A DNA stretch of 64,000 nt from Companilactobacillus nantensis DSM 16982 (GCF_001435815.1 NZ_AZFV01000006.1:1-64000), one strand, 5' to 3'; positions 24,696-35,093 are shown, counted from the stretch's first letter. Notes: generated by a model from the sequence alone, not told the origin. Made by a program: numbers and translations.

Positions 24696-26915
24696 CTAAA
24701 TCGTATCTGATAACGTCCAATCAATTTCCCCTTGGTATTTACCAGCTGGACTTTCTGCATTGCTTCTTAAAAAGATTCCACTCGTGCTGTTCCAAACTTT
24801 GGAAACATCTGTGACTTGATCACCTGTTGCGGTTTTCAAACCACTAGCAATATCGACTGGCTCATTATTAATCAATGCCGTTTCATCGCCGTTACCATTT
24901 ATATATACTAAGTTACCGTTAAAAGCAGTAGTCCCATTGTAAAGACCATTTGTTGAGGCTGTCAAATTCCATGAGCTCTTACTGATTTCACGATTATCAT
25001 TTACGGTTATATCCCAATTACCTTTACGTGGAAGTAACTGTGATTCATCAACTTGATTGATACTACCAAAGCCATAATCTTTATTAACAGTTAAAGTTAG
25101 TGACCCGCTTCTTGTAATTGTTACATTGGAAACAGATGAAGTATTACCATCTTTATCCTGAACATAAATTTCAAGATTATTTGTCCCTTCCAATAATTTT
25201 CCAGAAGGTACCACAAAATTTAATTGTCCGGCTGTATCACTACTATTTAATTTAACCGTATCCAAAGCTGTACCATTTAATTTAGCATAAACAGAAACAT
25301 CAGAATTGACCACTGGTGTAACTCCATCAGCGTAACTAACTTTACCAGTAATTTTGGCATCTTCATTACTACCAACAGAAAGATTATTGCTATCGAGTGT
25401 TAAAGTAATTGGCTTGCTCTTCTTGATAACAAAAGCCGGCGTATCAATATCCTTAATTAAACTATCACTGTCGATATGTGAACGTACTGAGGCAACATTA
25501 GTGCTAGAACTAGTTGTACTAGCAACGCCATTAAAGGTAATCGTGGCAGTTTTATTAGTTGAATTTAGATTTTCAGTTAATTCATGATAATAGGCATTGT
25601 TGTTCAAATCGCTATACTTAATATCTTCTGTCTTTCCACTTGGATAAACTATCTGGCCAATATTGCCATTAGCATCAGGTGCATACGTGATATTCTTAGG
25701 CAAATTCAAACTAGCTTTAATATTAGACCAATCGTTCCGACCACTGTCGTAATTTAATTTATAGGTTATAGCCAAATTATCATTAGAGTTAACGGCGTCA
25801 CCATCAGCAACATCTTTCTTTTCAGTATTATCGTAGATTGTGGCCGTCGCATCCCCTTCAACTAAAGCAGGTAAAGACTCAAAAGCAATCAAATTAGCTT
25901 GAAAATAATCACCCGTTGTCGCCGTAAATCCCCAACGTAATTTATCATCAGGAATCGTTCCAAAATCATCGGATGTCATTGGACTAGTCGTTACCGTAAT
26001 CGGATTAGTACCCTTTGAACCATCAACATTCTTATCATTAAATGAATACGTAATTTCTTTTGTAATGGGATTCCAGCTAACCGTTAAGTGATGCCAAGCC
26101 CCGTCATGCAATGAAAGATTGCTTTGAACGTCAGTATGATTTTGAGAATAAGCATATCCTGAAAGCAAACCGCCTGATCTATTATACGTTGTTGCCAAAG
26201 CAGGATATCCATCTGCAATATGTTGTCCTGAAATACCGTTGTCAAAATAATCGGCTGCTCCTGGTGTACTTGAAGTATTAGGGTGAGTATCAAACTCAAT
26301 GGCCCAACTATTAGGAATTGCTGAATTAGCAATTGTTTGAGCACTTGATGTCTTCTTATTTCTATCAACACCCCAAACACCTAAACTTTCACCATCACCA
26401 ATTAGAGTTCCTTGATGTGAAACTGGAACATCGCCATTTTGCAAAACAAAGGCCATTCCGTCCCCAAATTCTCCGCCACCAGTATGCTCTGAAGGTCCAA
26501 AATAGAGCCACATAGATAAAGTTTGCTTCTTTTGAATATCAATACTATTATCTTTTAGACTACCAGCACTAGTATCAACATTAGACCAAATGGCGCCAAC
26601 TTGGTGTTGGAAACTAGTCATTCTAATAGCACGTAAATTACCGCCAGCACTTGATCCTAAGGAATTCATTAAAGCGGCAGTATTACCAACGGACGTACCA
26701 TTCGAATCCACATACCCAGCACTTTTGAAATCTGGTACTTCAAATAAGTCATTATTAAGGCCTAAATTATCAGGAGCTGAACTTAATCCGGCATTTTGCT
26801 CACCAATTGCTTGAAGCGTTGATTCAGCCTGAGTACTTACTGGTTGGCTAAAAATAATTGCAGCACTTATAAAAGCTCCTACGAAAAGTAGTTTAAATAT
26901 ATTCTGTTTTTTCAT
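24696..26915 (-). CDS. Secreted L-type lectin/WxL-domain surface protein
   Basis: 739 residues. A signal peptide (cleavage near TQA-ES) is followed by a legume-lectin-like domain at about 40-350 (GAIWSNV, LSMWLYFGPSEHTGG, GDGMAFVLQN, ESLGVWGVD, WAIEFDTHPN, DGAWHHLTVSWNP), then Ig-like or DUF-type repeats, and a C-terminal WxL domain at about 600-739 with motifs SWNLTAST and IDWTLSDTI. WxL domains bind peptidoglycan non-covalently, and L-type lectins bind carbohydrate. An adhesion role is inferred. Paralogue of the gene at 27122. GGAGGG lies about 9 nt before ATG 26915. Confidence 0.85.
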   Translation of the reverse strand: MKKQNIFKLLFVGAFISAAIIFSQPVSTQAESTLQAIGEQNAGLSSAPDNLGLNNDLFEVPDFKSAGYVDSNGTSVGNTAALMNSLGSSAGGNLRAIRMTSFQHQVGAIWSNVDTSAGSLKDNSIDIQKKQTLSMWLYFGPSEHTGGGEFGDGMAFVLQNGDVPVSHQGTLIGDGESLGVWGVDRNKKTSSAQTIANSAIPNSWAIEFDTHPNTSSTPGAADYFDNGISGQHIADGYPALATTYNRSGGLLSGYAYSQNHTDVQSNLSLHDGAWHHLTVSWNPITKEITYSFNDKNVDGSKGTNPITVTTSPMTSDDFGTIPDDKLRWGFTATTGDYFQANLIAFESLPALVEGDATATIYDNTEKKDVADGDAVNSNDNLAITYKLNYDSGRNDWSNIKASLNLPKNITYAPDANGNIGQIVYPSGKTEDIKYSDLNNNAYYHELTENLNSTNKTATITFNGVASTTSSSTNVASVRSHIDSDSLIKDIDTPAFVIKKSKPITLTLDSNNLSVGSNEDAKITGKVSYADGVTPVVNSDVSVYAKLNGTALDTVKLNSSDTAGQLNFVVPSGKLLEGTNNLEIYVQDKDGNTSSVSNVTITRSGSLTLTVNKDYGFGSINQVDESQLLPRKGNWDITVNDNREISKSSWNLTASTNGLYNGTTAFNGNLVYINGNGDETALINNEPVDIASGLKTATGDQVTDVSKVWNSTSGIFLRSNAESPAGKYQGEIDWTLSDTI

Positions 26916-27044
26916 ATTAATCGCCCTCCAGTTTCATACGTGTTTAAACATATTTCACTTGCACATCTATTATAGGTGCATAACTGAGAAAGTACAGTCC
27001 ATATGCATTTATTTATTTTGATTTATAAATTAACTATTTTTCCA

Positions 27045-27102
27045 CATCAAAAAAAGGCGCCTGACTCTTTGAAAAACAAAGAATCAAACGTCTTTTTTTG
27101 AT
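27045..27102 (-). terminator. Terminator of the second lectin gene
   Basis: ATCAAAAAAAGGCG to CGTCTTTTTTTGAT with an inner TCTTTG/CAAAGA hairpin; symmetric A/T tracts. Confidence 0.8.
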
Positions 27103-27121
27103 TAATAATGAAATCCATTGC

Positions 27122-29308
27122 CTAAAGCGTATCTGATAAAGTCCAATTAATTGTCCCACCATATGCACCAGCTGTGGTCAAACCGTTACTACGAAGGAAT
27201 ATTCCATCAGAAGAATCCCAATCACTCGCAATATTGGTCGTTTGCTGCCCGGTTTGCGTTTTGACACCATTAGCAATATCAACCAAATTATCGCCTGTTA
27301 GAGTACTTTCCGTCCCATTACTATTGCGGAAAACCATATCTCCATTAAATTTGCCCGTATTATTAGTCAAACCCGTTGTATCAGCGGATAGTTCCCATGT
27401 ATTTGTAGGACTAACTTCGCGACCATCATTGACTGATATATCCCAATTACCCTTCCGAGAAATTAAGCGCGATGCGGAAGAATTATTGATATCGCCAAAC
27501 TCATAGGCTTTGTCGACTGTTAATGATAGCGAACCCTTTTTGGTAATAATTACCTTCGAAGTAGTTGTTCTATTACCATTTGGATCAGCTACATAAATTT
27601 CCAAAGTATTATTATCCTGTTTCAACTTATCTGACGGGATAGTCAACTTCAAATGACCTGCGGCATCACTATCACTCATTAAAAAGTCACTGAATTTATC
27701 ACCATTTAAAGTCGAATAAACTGACATTTGAGAGTTAGTTATTGCTGACCCGTCATTATATGAGACTGTCCCTGTAATATTAGCATCAGTATTGGGATTT
27801 ACTGAAATATCACTTTGATCCAAAGTTAAATTGATTGGCTTAGCTTTTTTAATTGTGAAAGATGGTGTATTAACATCTTTTATCAGCGTATCACTATCAA
27901 ATTTGGTATGTACTGAAGCAACATTAGTATTAGAATTAACCGATTTAGCAACACCATTAATAGAAACGGTTGCCATATCTCCTGTAGCAAGTAAGCTTTT
28001 AGGAAATGTGTACTTAGGAAGTGTTGTTCCAGTCAACGCACCGGCTGGAATTTTAGCCGTATATCCACCATTGTAAGTAATAGTTCCAATATCACCATTT
28101 GCGTCAGGTTCGTACGTGACATTTGCTGGTAAATTTATATCAGAAGTAATGTTTTCCCATGGATCACGTCCACTTTTGTAATTCAACACATAATTTATGT
28201 TTAATTCATCATTAGAATTTACGGACCCATCATTAGGAACATCAATTCCTCCTTGAGTCACATCTTTAATTGATGCACTTGCATCTCCTTCAACTGATGA
28301 AGGAATAGACTCAAATGCTATTAAATTAGCCTGAAAAGAATCTCCCGTCGTCGCCGTAAATCCCCAACGTAAATGATCATCAGGAACAACACCAAATTCA
28401 CTTGGATCAATTGCTGCAGTAGTAAATTCAATTGGATTTGTACCATTGGTTCCGTCTCGGTTTTTATCATTAAAAGAAAATGTTGCGTTAAATTTTGTCG
28501 GATTCCAAACAATTGTCAAATGATGCCAGTTACCGTCATGTAAAGTGACAGGAATCACATTTGTATGATTTTGTGTAAAATAATTACCCCCAGCAAGAAA
28601 AACACTAGGAACATAGTTATAGGTACTACGATCCGCCGGATAACCATAAGCTATATGAGATTGGGTAATTCCTTTATCAAAAGAATCTGCCCCTCCTGAA
28701 TCTCCTCCATCATTAATATGATCATCAAATTCTAGAGCCCAACTACGTTGAATAGCAGAACTGGCAACAGTTTGAGTATCCTTCACACTAGAATCATCAT
28801 CCATTCCCCAAACGCCTAATGTTTCACCAAGACCAAGTTTACTGCCTTTATGTGCAAACGCATTTTCACCATCAGCAGAATTTTGTAGTACAAAAGCCAT
28901 GCCATCTCCAAAATCACCTGATTCAGTATGATTTTTAGGTCCAAAATATAACCACATAGATAACGTCTGCTTTTTTTTAATATCAATATAATTTCCACCA
29001 CTTACATTAGACCAAATAGCTCCTGCTTGATTTGTATTATAAGTCATTCTAATGGCACCATTTGAAACGCCATTTGACCGTGATAAAGTAGCCAAATTAC
29101 GAGTACTTGATCCATTAAGTTTACTAAAATTTGCTGTAACGAATAAGTTAGAGTCAAGGCCTAAATTGTCAGGCGCACTGTCCAATCCAGTAGTTTGTTC
29201 AGCCATAGCTGCAGCAGCGCCTTCTGCTGAAACATTATCGTATTGTTTAAATAATCCCACAATTACTACAAAAAAGGCTACAAAAATTAGCCTTAAAATC
29301 TTCCTCAT
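27122..29308 (-). CDS. Secreted L-type lectin/WxL-domain surface protein (paralogue)
   Basis: 728 residues with the same order as its neighbour at 24696: signal peptide, lectin-like domain (LSMWLYFGPKNHTES, GDGMAFVLQNSAD, GETLGVWGMDDD, WALEFDDHIND, DGNWHHLTIVWNP, LRWGFTATTGDSFQANLIAF), a DUF11-like/Ig segment and a C-terminal WxL domain (WELSADTTG, INWTLSDTL). The two are diverged tandem duplicates with separate terminators, so each is probably its own transcript. No WxL-cluster partners (DUF916 protein or LPxTG protein) lie beside them. ATG 29308 has GGGGG 7 nt upstream. Confidence 0.85.
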   Translation of the reverse strand: MRKILRLIFVAFFVVIVGLFKQYDNVSAEGAAAAMAEQTTGLDSAPDNLGLDSNLFVTANFSKLNGSSTRNLATLSRSNGVSNGAIRMTYNTNQAGAIWSNVSGGNYIDIKKKQTLSMWLYFGPKNHTESGDFGDGMAFVLQNSADGENAFAHKGSKLGLGETLGVWGMDDDSSVKDTQTVASSAIQRSWALEFDDHINDGGDSGGADSFDKGITQSHIAYGYPADRSTYNYVPSVFLAGGNYFTQNHTNVIPVTLHDGNWHHLTIVWNPTKFNATFSFNDKNRDGTNGTNPIEFTTAAIDPSEFGVVPDDHLRWGFTATTGDSFQANLIAFESIPSSVEGDASASIKDVTQGGIDVPNDGSVNSNDELNINYVLNYKSGRDPWENITSDINLPANVTYEPDANGDIGTITYNGGYTAKIPAGALTGTTLPKYTFPKSLLATGDMATVSINGVAKSVNSNTNVASVHTKFDSDTLIKDVNTPSFTIKKAKPINLTLDQSDISVNPNTDANITGTVSYNDGSAITNSQMSVYSTLNGDKFSDFLMSDSDAAGHLKLTIPSDKLKQDNNTLEIYVADPNGNRTTTSKVIITKKGSLSLTVDKAYEFGDINNSSASRLISRKGNWDISVNDGREVSPTNTWELSADTTGLTNNTGKFNGDMVFRNSNGTESTLTGDNLVDIANGVKTQTGQQTTNIASDWDSSDGIFLRSNGLTTAGAYGGTINWTLSDTL

Positions 29309-29443
29309 TTTGCTGCCCCCACAGTTTATTAATATTCCTTCAAAGTTCTTGTTATTATTATATACACATAATTATTATAAAAACACTTCACTAAATTTAT
29401 TTTTCATTCAGTTCTTCGACGGCATTTTTTATTCTCAATCCAC

Positions 29444-29480
29444 AAAAAAATAAACCTATCTATATTTAGATAAGTTTATC
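29444..29480 (-). terminator. Terminator of pepN
   Basis: Minus strand GATAAACTTATCTA, loop, TAGATAGGTTTAT followed by seven T, 14 nt after the pepN stop. Confidence 0.85.
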
Positions 29481-29494
29481 CTTCAAATTATTTA

Positions 29495-32026
29495 CTATTT
29501 ATTTTCAGCAACAGCTTGGTTAACAGCGTCTTTTTCATCTTCAATCAAGTTGACGTTTGTTTCAACAATCTTGATATCCATTTGAATTTCACGTGTTAAA
29601 CCTGGTGTATTAACTTTAGGTTCAAAGAATGCTTTGAACTCAGCTAAACGTTCTGGTGTATGGAAGACCATTGAAGTAACGGTGATATATGTTGAGAATT
29701 CCATATCTCCACCAACTGTCTTTTCAAGCCATGACCAATCATTTCTAATCCAATCCCAAGCAGCTTGTTGAGCTTTTTCGTTAGCCAAAGTTCCACGATA
29801 CCATGAACGCAAATCCTGTGGCTTAATTGTGTCAGCATCTTCAAACTTACCAATTAACTTATTAATTAATTCAGTATCTGGTGTACTTGTAATAGCTACG
29901 GAAAGGTCAGCCTTGTAACTTGGATCAGCTGTTTTAACGTAATCAGCCAATAAGTTATCAAACAATTCAGCACTACCATAATTCTTAACTTCATTTCTCA
30001 ATACGAAGAGACGAATATCAGCTGATAGTCCAATTAGGTTAGCTTTATTATCAGTGAAAATCTTGTGAGCTTGAGCAATTGCGTCGGCATTGTCAGCGTA
30101 CAAAGCGGCATTTAAAACAAATGGACGTGTTAATTGGTCGTCATTTGATTCACCGGCTTGTGGTTCCCAACCTAAACGAGCAACTTGTTTAGCACTCAGT
30201 TTATCAAACAAAGCTTTCAAATTCTTTTCTTCGTCAGAACCAGGTTGAACAAACTTCTTCAAGTTATTAGCAACACGATACAAGGCTGCATTAACAACTG
30301 TTGAATGACTTTGAGCAAACTTGTTCAATAATGGCACGATTGATGCATAAGAAATTTCGCGTGCATCAGCCAACAAACGAAGATCTTGTAAAATACCAAG
30401 TTGTGAAATATTGTCGATTGAGTCGATGTTATCTAAGATATCTTTCAACAAAGTTTCATCATATTTAACGATAAAGTGAGAATTATTACCAACATTCAAA
30501 CGGAATGGTTCGTTAGCGTCCTTGTGTAATTCAGCATAGTCACCAACAACAACTTCTTTGTCAGCCATAATCTTAGGAGCAGCACCGTAGTTACTGTTCA
30601 AAGGAATTTGCCATAAGCGAGCCTCGTCTTGACCTTGACCAATGAAGAATTGTTGTTGTGACAAAGTAATCTTGCCATCAATCACACTAGCAGAAACAAC
30701 TGGATAGCCAGGTTGTTCCAACCATGAATGCATAATTGAACCAACATCAATACCAGAAGCATCACCTAAAGCATTCCAGAGGTCATCCCCTTTAGCATTG
30801 CTATAACTGTGGGCTTCAAAGTACTTCTTCAAACCAGCACGTAAGTTATCGTCACCTAACAAGGCGCGAACCATAACTAGCATTCTGGCACCCTTAGCGT
30901 AAACGATAGCTGAATCAAACAAAGCATCAATTTCAGCTGGATTATTAACTTGAACGTGAACTGATTGCACACCGTCAGTAGCATCACGTTGTAAAGCAGC
31001 AGGAACATCAGAAGTTTGGAACATTTCCCAAACATGCCAGTCAGGTTCAATTGCGTCAACCGCAACATATTCCATCATGTTAGCAAAACTTTCGTTCAAC
31101 CATAAGTCATCCCACCACTTCATAGTTACAAGGTCACCAAACCATTGGTGAGCCAATTCGTGAGTAATAACTGTAGCTACAAGTTGTTTTGTATCAAGTG
31201 AAGTATTGTCAGGATCAACCATCAAGTAAGCTTCACGATATGTGACAAGACCCCAGTTTTCCATAGCACCGGCTGAGAAATCAGGTAGTGCCAATTGCCA
31301 TGAATGTGGTAGTGGATATGGAGTTTGATAGAAATCTTCGTAGAATTCGATAGCACGTTTAGCAATATCCAAGGCAAAATCTAGTTCGTTAGCTTTATGA
31401 GCTTTAGTAGCGAAGACCCCAACTTCAACACCACTCTTAGTTGTTGTAACTTTACTTTGAAGATCACCAAAGGCAAAGGCGATTAAGTAAGTTGACATCT
31501 TAACAGTTGTATCGAAATAGTGAATGCCATTTTCAGTTCTGATTTCAGGCATATTAGCTAAAATAGTTTCACCTGGTTGTTCATCAAATTTGATAGCCAT
31601 GTCGAACTTAGCTTTGGCTTCAGGTTCATCAACACATGGGAAAGCTTGACGAGCAAAAGTTGTTTCAAATTGTGTCCCAATAATTTGTTTCTTTTCACCA
31701 TTAACTTCATAGTATGAAGGATAAATACCCATCATTGAATCAGTTAATTTGGCATTGTAAGTGATTGTTAAAGTTGTTTCACCAGCTGCTGGCAAATCAA
31801 TGTTGATAGCATCGTTGTCATCATCAGTTGTGAATGGAACATCTTTTCCGTCAGCTTGAACAGTTTCAATAGTTAAATACTTTTGGTGGATCGAAATTGA
31901 TGGCACTTTAGCTTCACCATCAATAACAGTCTTACCAGAAATTTGTTTTGTACCACGGTTGATATCAATAAAGACATCATAGCGACTTGGTTGAAATTTA
32001 TCATAAAAACGTGTTATTTCAGTCAT
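29495..32026 (-). CDS. pepN: Aminopeptidase N, lysyl type
   Basis: 843 residues, family length. M1 metallopeptidase with the GAMENWG exopeptidase motif (about 252-258), the zinc site HELAHQWFGD (about 289-298) with the downstream Glu in WLNESFANM, and a C-terminal ERAP1-like helical domain. It removes N-terminal residues from peptides in the cytoplasm and is a core enzyme of casein-peptide use in lactobacilli. GGGGAA lies upstream of ATG 32026. It is monocistronic between two terminator-bounded neighbours. Confidence 0.96.
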   Translation of the reverse strand: MTEITRFYDKFQPSRYDVFIDINRGTKQISGKTVIDGEAKVPSISIHQKYLTIETVQADGKDVPFTTDDDNDAINIDLPAAGETTLTITYNAKLTDSMMGIYPSYYEVNGEKKQIIGTQFETTFARQAFPCVDEPEAKAKFDMAIKFDEQPGETILANMPEIRTENGIHYFDTTVKMSTYLIAFAFGDLQSKVTTTKSGVEVGVFATKAHKANELDFALDIAKRAIEFYEDFYQTPYPLPHSWQLALPDFSAGAMENWGLVTYREAYLMVDPDNTSLDTKQLVATVITHELAHQWFGDLVTMKWWDDLWLNESFANMMEYVAVDAIEPDWHVWEMFQTSDVPAALQRDATDGVQSVHVQVNNPAEIDALFDSAIVYAKGARMLVMVRALLGDDNLRAGLKKYFEAHSYSNAKGDDLWNALGDASGIDVGSIMHSWLEQPGYPVVSASVIDGKITLSQQQFFIGQGQDEARLWQIPLNSNYGAAPKIMADKEVVVGDYAELHKDANEPFRLNVGNNSHFIVKYDETLLKDILDNIDSIDNISQLGILQDLRLLADAREISYASIVPLLNKFAQSHSTVVNAALYRVANNLKKFVQPGSDEEKNLKALFDKLSAKQVARLGWEPQAGESNDDQLTRPFVLNAALYADNADAIAQAHKIFTDNKANLIGLSADIRLFVLRNEVKNYGSAELFDNLLADYVKTADPSYKADLSVAITSTPDTELINKLIGKFEDADTIKPQDLRSWYRGTLANEKAQQAAWDWIRNDWSWLEKTVGGDMEFSTYITVTSMVFHTPERLAEFKAFFEPKVNTPGLTREIQMDIKIVETNVNLIEDEKDAVNQAVAENK

Positions 32027-32278
32027 AAGTTCCCCTTTTTTAATCGTTCTTTAATTTACTTCTAATTTATTATAATCTTTAAGATATCTTACTTTCAATA
32101 TAAAACTAATAGTAATAATTAAAAAAACGACCAAATACATTAAATGTAATCAGCCGTTTCCAGATGCGCTCCGAAAAGCAACACCGCTATTAGTAATTTT
32201 AGTTTAACAAAATATTGATTATAACCCAAATAAAACGCTACCGATAAGGACAATTCAATTTTTCCTTATAAGTCAAAG

Positions 32279-32371
32279 TTTCAATTACAATTGAAATCAA
32301 CTCCATATTTCAGTTTTCTTCAATTATAATTGAAGAAAACTGGATTTACTACTTTTTATCAATTATAATTG
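32279..32371. repeat. Three palindromes with centres exactly 39 bp apart
   Basis: TTTCAATT-AC-AATTGAAA at 32279-32296, a perfect 32-bp palindrome at 32311-32342 with centre CAATTATAATTG, and CAATTATAATTG at 32360-32371. Centres are at 32287.5, 32326.5 and 32365.5. The intervening sequence is also related (TGGATT/TTGGAGG after each dyad), so this looks like a triplicated 39-bp segment. The last dyad is 24 nt before the start of the ATPase gene. The rest of the 368-bp gap holds only the pepN upstream region and a weak hairpin at about 32128-32156. Confidence 0.8.
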
Positions 32372-32394
32372 AAGAAAATTGGAGGATATCTTTC

Positions 32395-33585
32395 ATGATT
32401 GTTCGAAATCTTTATTTAAATCGTCTTCGTAAGTTTCAAAACACTGAATTCGTCAAAGTTATTACGGGCGTTAGACGCTCTGGAAAAACATTCATCCTGC
32501 GGATGTTTAGAGATGAACTTCGTAGTCAAGGTATTCCCGAGAGCCAAATTATCTTCATAAACTTTGAATCTATGCAATATCAAAGCTTACTAAATAAAAA
32601 TAATTTTTATAATTATGTGATGAAACTAATAATTCCAAACAAAAAGATGTATTTATTTTTTGATGAAATTCAAAGAGTTGACGGTTGGGAAGATGTAATC
32701 AATAGTTTCCGTGTTGACTTTGATTCTGACATTTATGTTTCTGGTTCAAACGCCTCCCTATTATCAGGTGAACTGGCTACTCTACTAACTGGTCGAATGG
32801 TTGAAATCCCTATATATCCACTATCCTTCAAAGAGTATCTAACTTTTCGTAATACAAATGAACACCTTGAACAAGAATTTAATAACTATATAACAGAAGG
32901 AGGATTTCCTGCCGTTGCATTGGTGCAAGACGATGCGGTCAAGCAAAGCATTCTAGATGGTATATATAGTTCAATTCTACTTAGAGACGTAACCGAACGT
33001 GCCCAAATTAGAGATGATGGACAATTAATTCAAATATCTAATTATCTTTTGAGTGAAATTGGCAATCTTGTTTCAGGTAACAAAATTGCTGGAGTTTTAA
33101 ATAATGAGGGTTTCAAAACTTCCAATGCAACCTCCGTTCTTCGTTATATTAGTCTTTTGGAAAATGCTTTCCTCTTTTATCCCGCCAAGCGTTATGACTT
33201 ACGTGGAAAAGCATACTTACGTACAACAGCTAAATATTATGCTGTTGATACTGGATTAAGAAATACAACTTTGAATCGTAACTATCATGATAACTATGGT
33301 CATCAAATAGAAAACATCGTGTACTTAGAATTACGTCGACGTGGATTTCAAGTAGACGTAGGTAAAGATGATACAAAGGAAATAGATTTTGTTGCACACA
33401 AGGGCAACGAAGTTCAATATTATCAAGTCACCATGCAATTACCTTCCAATAGTGATCGTGAAGTCAATAATCTAGTATCATTAAACGATAATTATCCTAA
33501 ATTTGTTTTAACAGCAAATCGTATGGATGTTGGACAGGTTAATGGAATTCCAGTTAAACATATCATTGATTGGTTACTTGAATGA
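32395..33585 (+). CDS. AAA-type ATPase with DUF4143 domain
   Basis: 396 residues. The N-terminal AAA_14-type P-loop has GVRRSGKT (about 25-32) and Walker B YLFFDEIQ (about 87-94). SGSNASLLSGELATLLTGR and the EIPIYPLSFKEYL motif are typical of this family, and a DUF4143 domain with nuclease-like C-terminus (DTKEIDFVAHKGNEVQYYQV) follows. Function is unsettled; members are common accessory genes. ATG 32395 has TTGGAGG 10 nt upstream, inside the third repeat unit. It is a single gene closed by a terminator. Confidence 0.85.
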   Translation: MIVRNLYLNRLRKFQNTEFVKVITGVRRSGKTFILRMFRDELRSQGIPESQIIFINFESMQYQSLLNKNNFYNYVMKLIIPNKKMYLFFDEIQRVDGWEDVINSFRVDFDSDIYVSGSNASLLSGELATLLTGRMVEIPIYPLSFKEYLTFRNTNEHLEQEFNNYITEGGFPAVALVQDDAVKQSILDGIYSSILLRDVTERAQIRDDGQLIQISNYLLSEIGNLVSGNKIAGVLNNEGFKTSNATSVLRYISLLENAFLFYPAKRYDLRGKAYLRTTAKYYAVDTGLRNTTLNRNYHDNYGHQIENIVYLELRRRGFQVDVGKDDTKEIDFVAHKGNEVQYYQVTMQLPSNSDREVNNLVSLNDNYPKFVLTANRMDVGQVNGIPVKHIIDWLLE

Positions 33586-33592
33586 ATTTAAC

Positions 33593-33644
33593 AAAAAACA
33601 GGCTTAGAAAACTTATTATTAGAGTTTTCCAGACCTGTTTTTTT
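33593..33644. terminator. Bidirectional terminator
   Basis: AAAAAACAGG and GAAAACT pair with AGTTTTC and CCTGTTTTTTT. It serves the ATPase gene and the convergent ABC permease operon. Confidence 0.85.
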
Positions 33645-34365
33645 AATACATTTCTCGATATTTTTCACTAATAGTTGAAACTTTATACACATAAATTCCA
33701 ATACCAACCAGCAGCCAAACCAATGCTAACAATATGTCACGTCCAACCATTCCCTTACTAGTTTCCACATATCTAATTAATTGGGCAAAAGGAAAACAAT
33801 TACTCAAAATTCTTAGCCAACTAGGATACTTTTCGACATTAACTAGTGTACCTGAAATAATAATCATCATCGGTTCCAAGATATTTAAATAGAAATAGGG
33901 ATTAATCATTGTCCATGCTGCAATACTGCCAACAAATCCAAAAATAGTTCCCACAACTGCAAAGGGTATAGCCATTATCATTGAACGTAAAACTAAAGCA
34001 TTCGGCGCTCCTAATATCATCAAAATAAAATCGTTAATAAAAATCGAAATCACACCACAAATAATTGCCGTAATAATTTTATCAAACCAATATTTAAATG
34101 AATAAGGTCGTTGGGTTGCCATTTCTCGATCGATTTTTAAAGTTCTGTCCATTGTAAAAAGTGCTGCCATACTGCCCATTGATAGCAAGCCACCATTCAG
34201 AACAATCGTACCGACGGCAACACCCCAACTAAATCCACCTTGATACTGCGAATTAATAGCAACTAATAAGAGTAAATTAACAAAAGGAATAATAATGAAG
34301 TGAACCAGAATTGTTTTCCAATTTTGTAAATATGTCAAAGACGTAAACTGTGTCTTCATAATCAC
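33643..34365 (-). CDS. ABC-2 type transporter permease
   Basis: 240 residues with six hydrophobic helices in the order seen in ABC-2 export permeases. The GTG at 34365, with GAGGGG 5 nt upstream, overlaps the TGA of the preceding gene by 4 nt; ATG 34359 is an alternative. It is the last gene of an ATPase-permease-permease operon. It resembles the second of two half-permeases in drug or bacteriocin exporters; the substrate is unknown. Confidence 0.78.
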   Translation of the reverse strand: MIMKTQFTSLTYLQNWKTILVHFIIIPFVNLLLLVAINSQYQGGFSWGVAVGTIVLNGGLLSMGSMAALFTMDRTLKIDREMATQRPYSFKYWFDKIITAIICGVISIFINDFILMILGAPNALVLRSMIMAIPFAVVGTIFGFVGSIAAWTMINPYFYLNILEPMMIIISGTLVNVEKYPSWLRILSNCFPFAQLIRYVETSKGMVGRDILLALVWLLVGIGIYVYKVSTISEKYREMY

Positions 34366-35093
34366 ATCATCCCCTCAGTACCAGAAACTTTAGCTTTACG
34401 AAGTATTACCGTTGCCAGCTTCCAACCAATAATACCCCAGAGCAATAAACTAAATATTCCAGCTCCAAAATTAAATTGGTTGCCACTTAAAATGGCTTTC
34501 ATCGGTGCTGAAATAGGAATTAGCCATTGAAATAGCTGTAATACTCCAATCAATTCCTTGGGATATCCGAATAATCCTGACAACAATAATAATGGAATCA
34601 AAATCAGTTCTTCATATACAATCGCGTTAACCGTTAAAATAAACGATACGGCAATTAACACATCCATGACATACGCGGCTAACCAAAATAAAAATATTAA
34701 ACCAACCATTCGTAAATCAAAGTTGTTATGACCAACACCAAAAATAATTGCTAAAAAATAAGAAATTGGAAATGACAGCAAGCCAAAACAAGATGCTGGT
34801 AAAATCAATGCTAATAATGATAGTCGATCATCTAGTTGATTATTCAAAATATACGGCAACGTTCCTTGGTAACGTTGAAAGCCGATGCAGCCAGTAGCCG
34901 TTGTAGCTGAAGACCATAGTCCAAAAATCCCACTTCTCAACCAAAGCGAAGTATCTGCCAAATTATGAGTTGTATACGCAAGCACATATTGAACTAGAAA
35001 GAGTGAAACAGTACTAGATATAGTCAGCCACAAAAAATATTGATCTGTCGCATAAAGTTTCAAATGAAACCAACATAATCTCAAAAATCTCAT
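34362..35093 (-). CDS. ABC-2 type transporter permease
   Basis: 243 residues with six predicted membrane helices and no catalytic motif. It lies one base after the ATP-binding gene and overlaps the next permease by 4 nt, so the three are translated together and probably form a heterodimeric exporter. Confidence 0.78.
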   Translation of the reverse strand: MRFLRLCWFHLKLYATDQYFLWLTISSTVSLFLVQYVLAYTTHNLADTSLWLRSGIFGLWSSATTATGCIGFQRYQGTLPYILNNQLDDRLSLLALILPASCFGLLSFPISYFLAIIFGVGHNNFDLRMVGLIFLFWLAAYVMDVLIAVSFILTVNAIVYEELILIPLLLLSGLFGYPKELIGVLQLFQWLIPISAPMKAILSGNQFNFGAGIFSLLLWGIIGWKLATVILRKAKVSGTEGMM

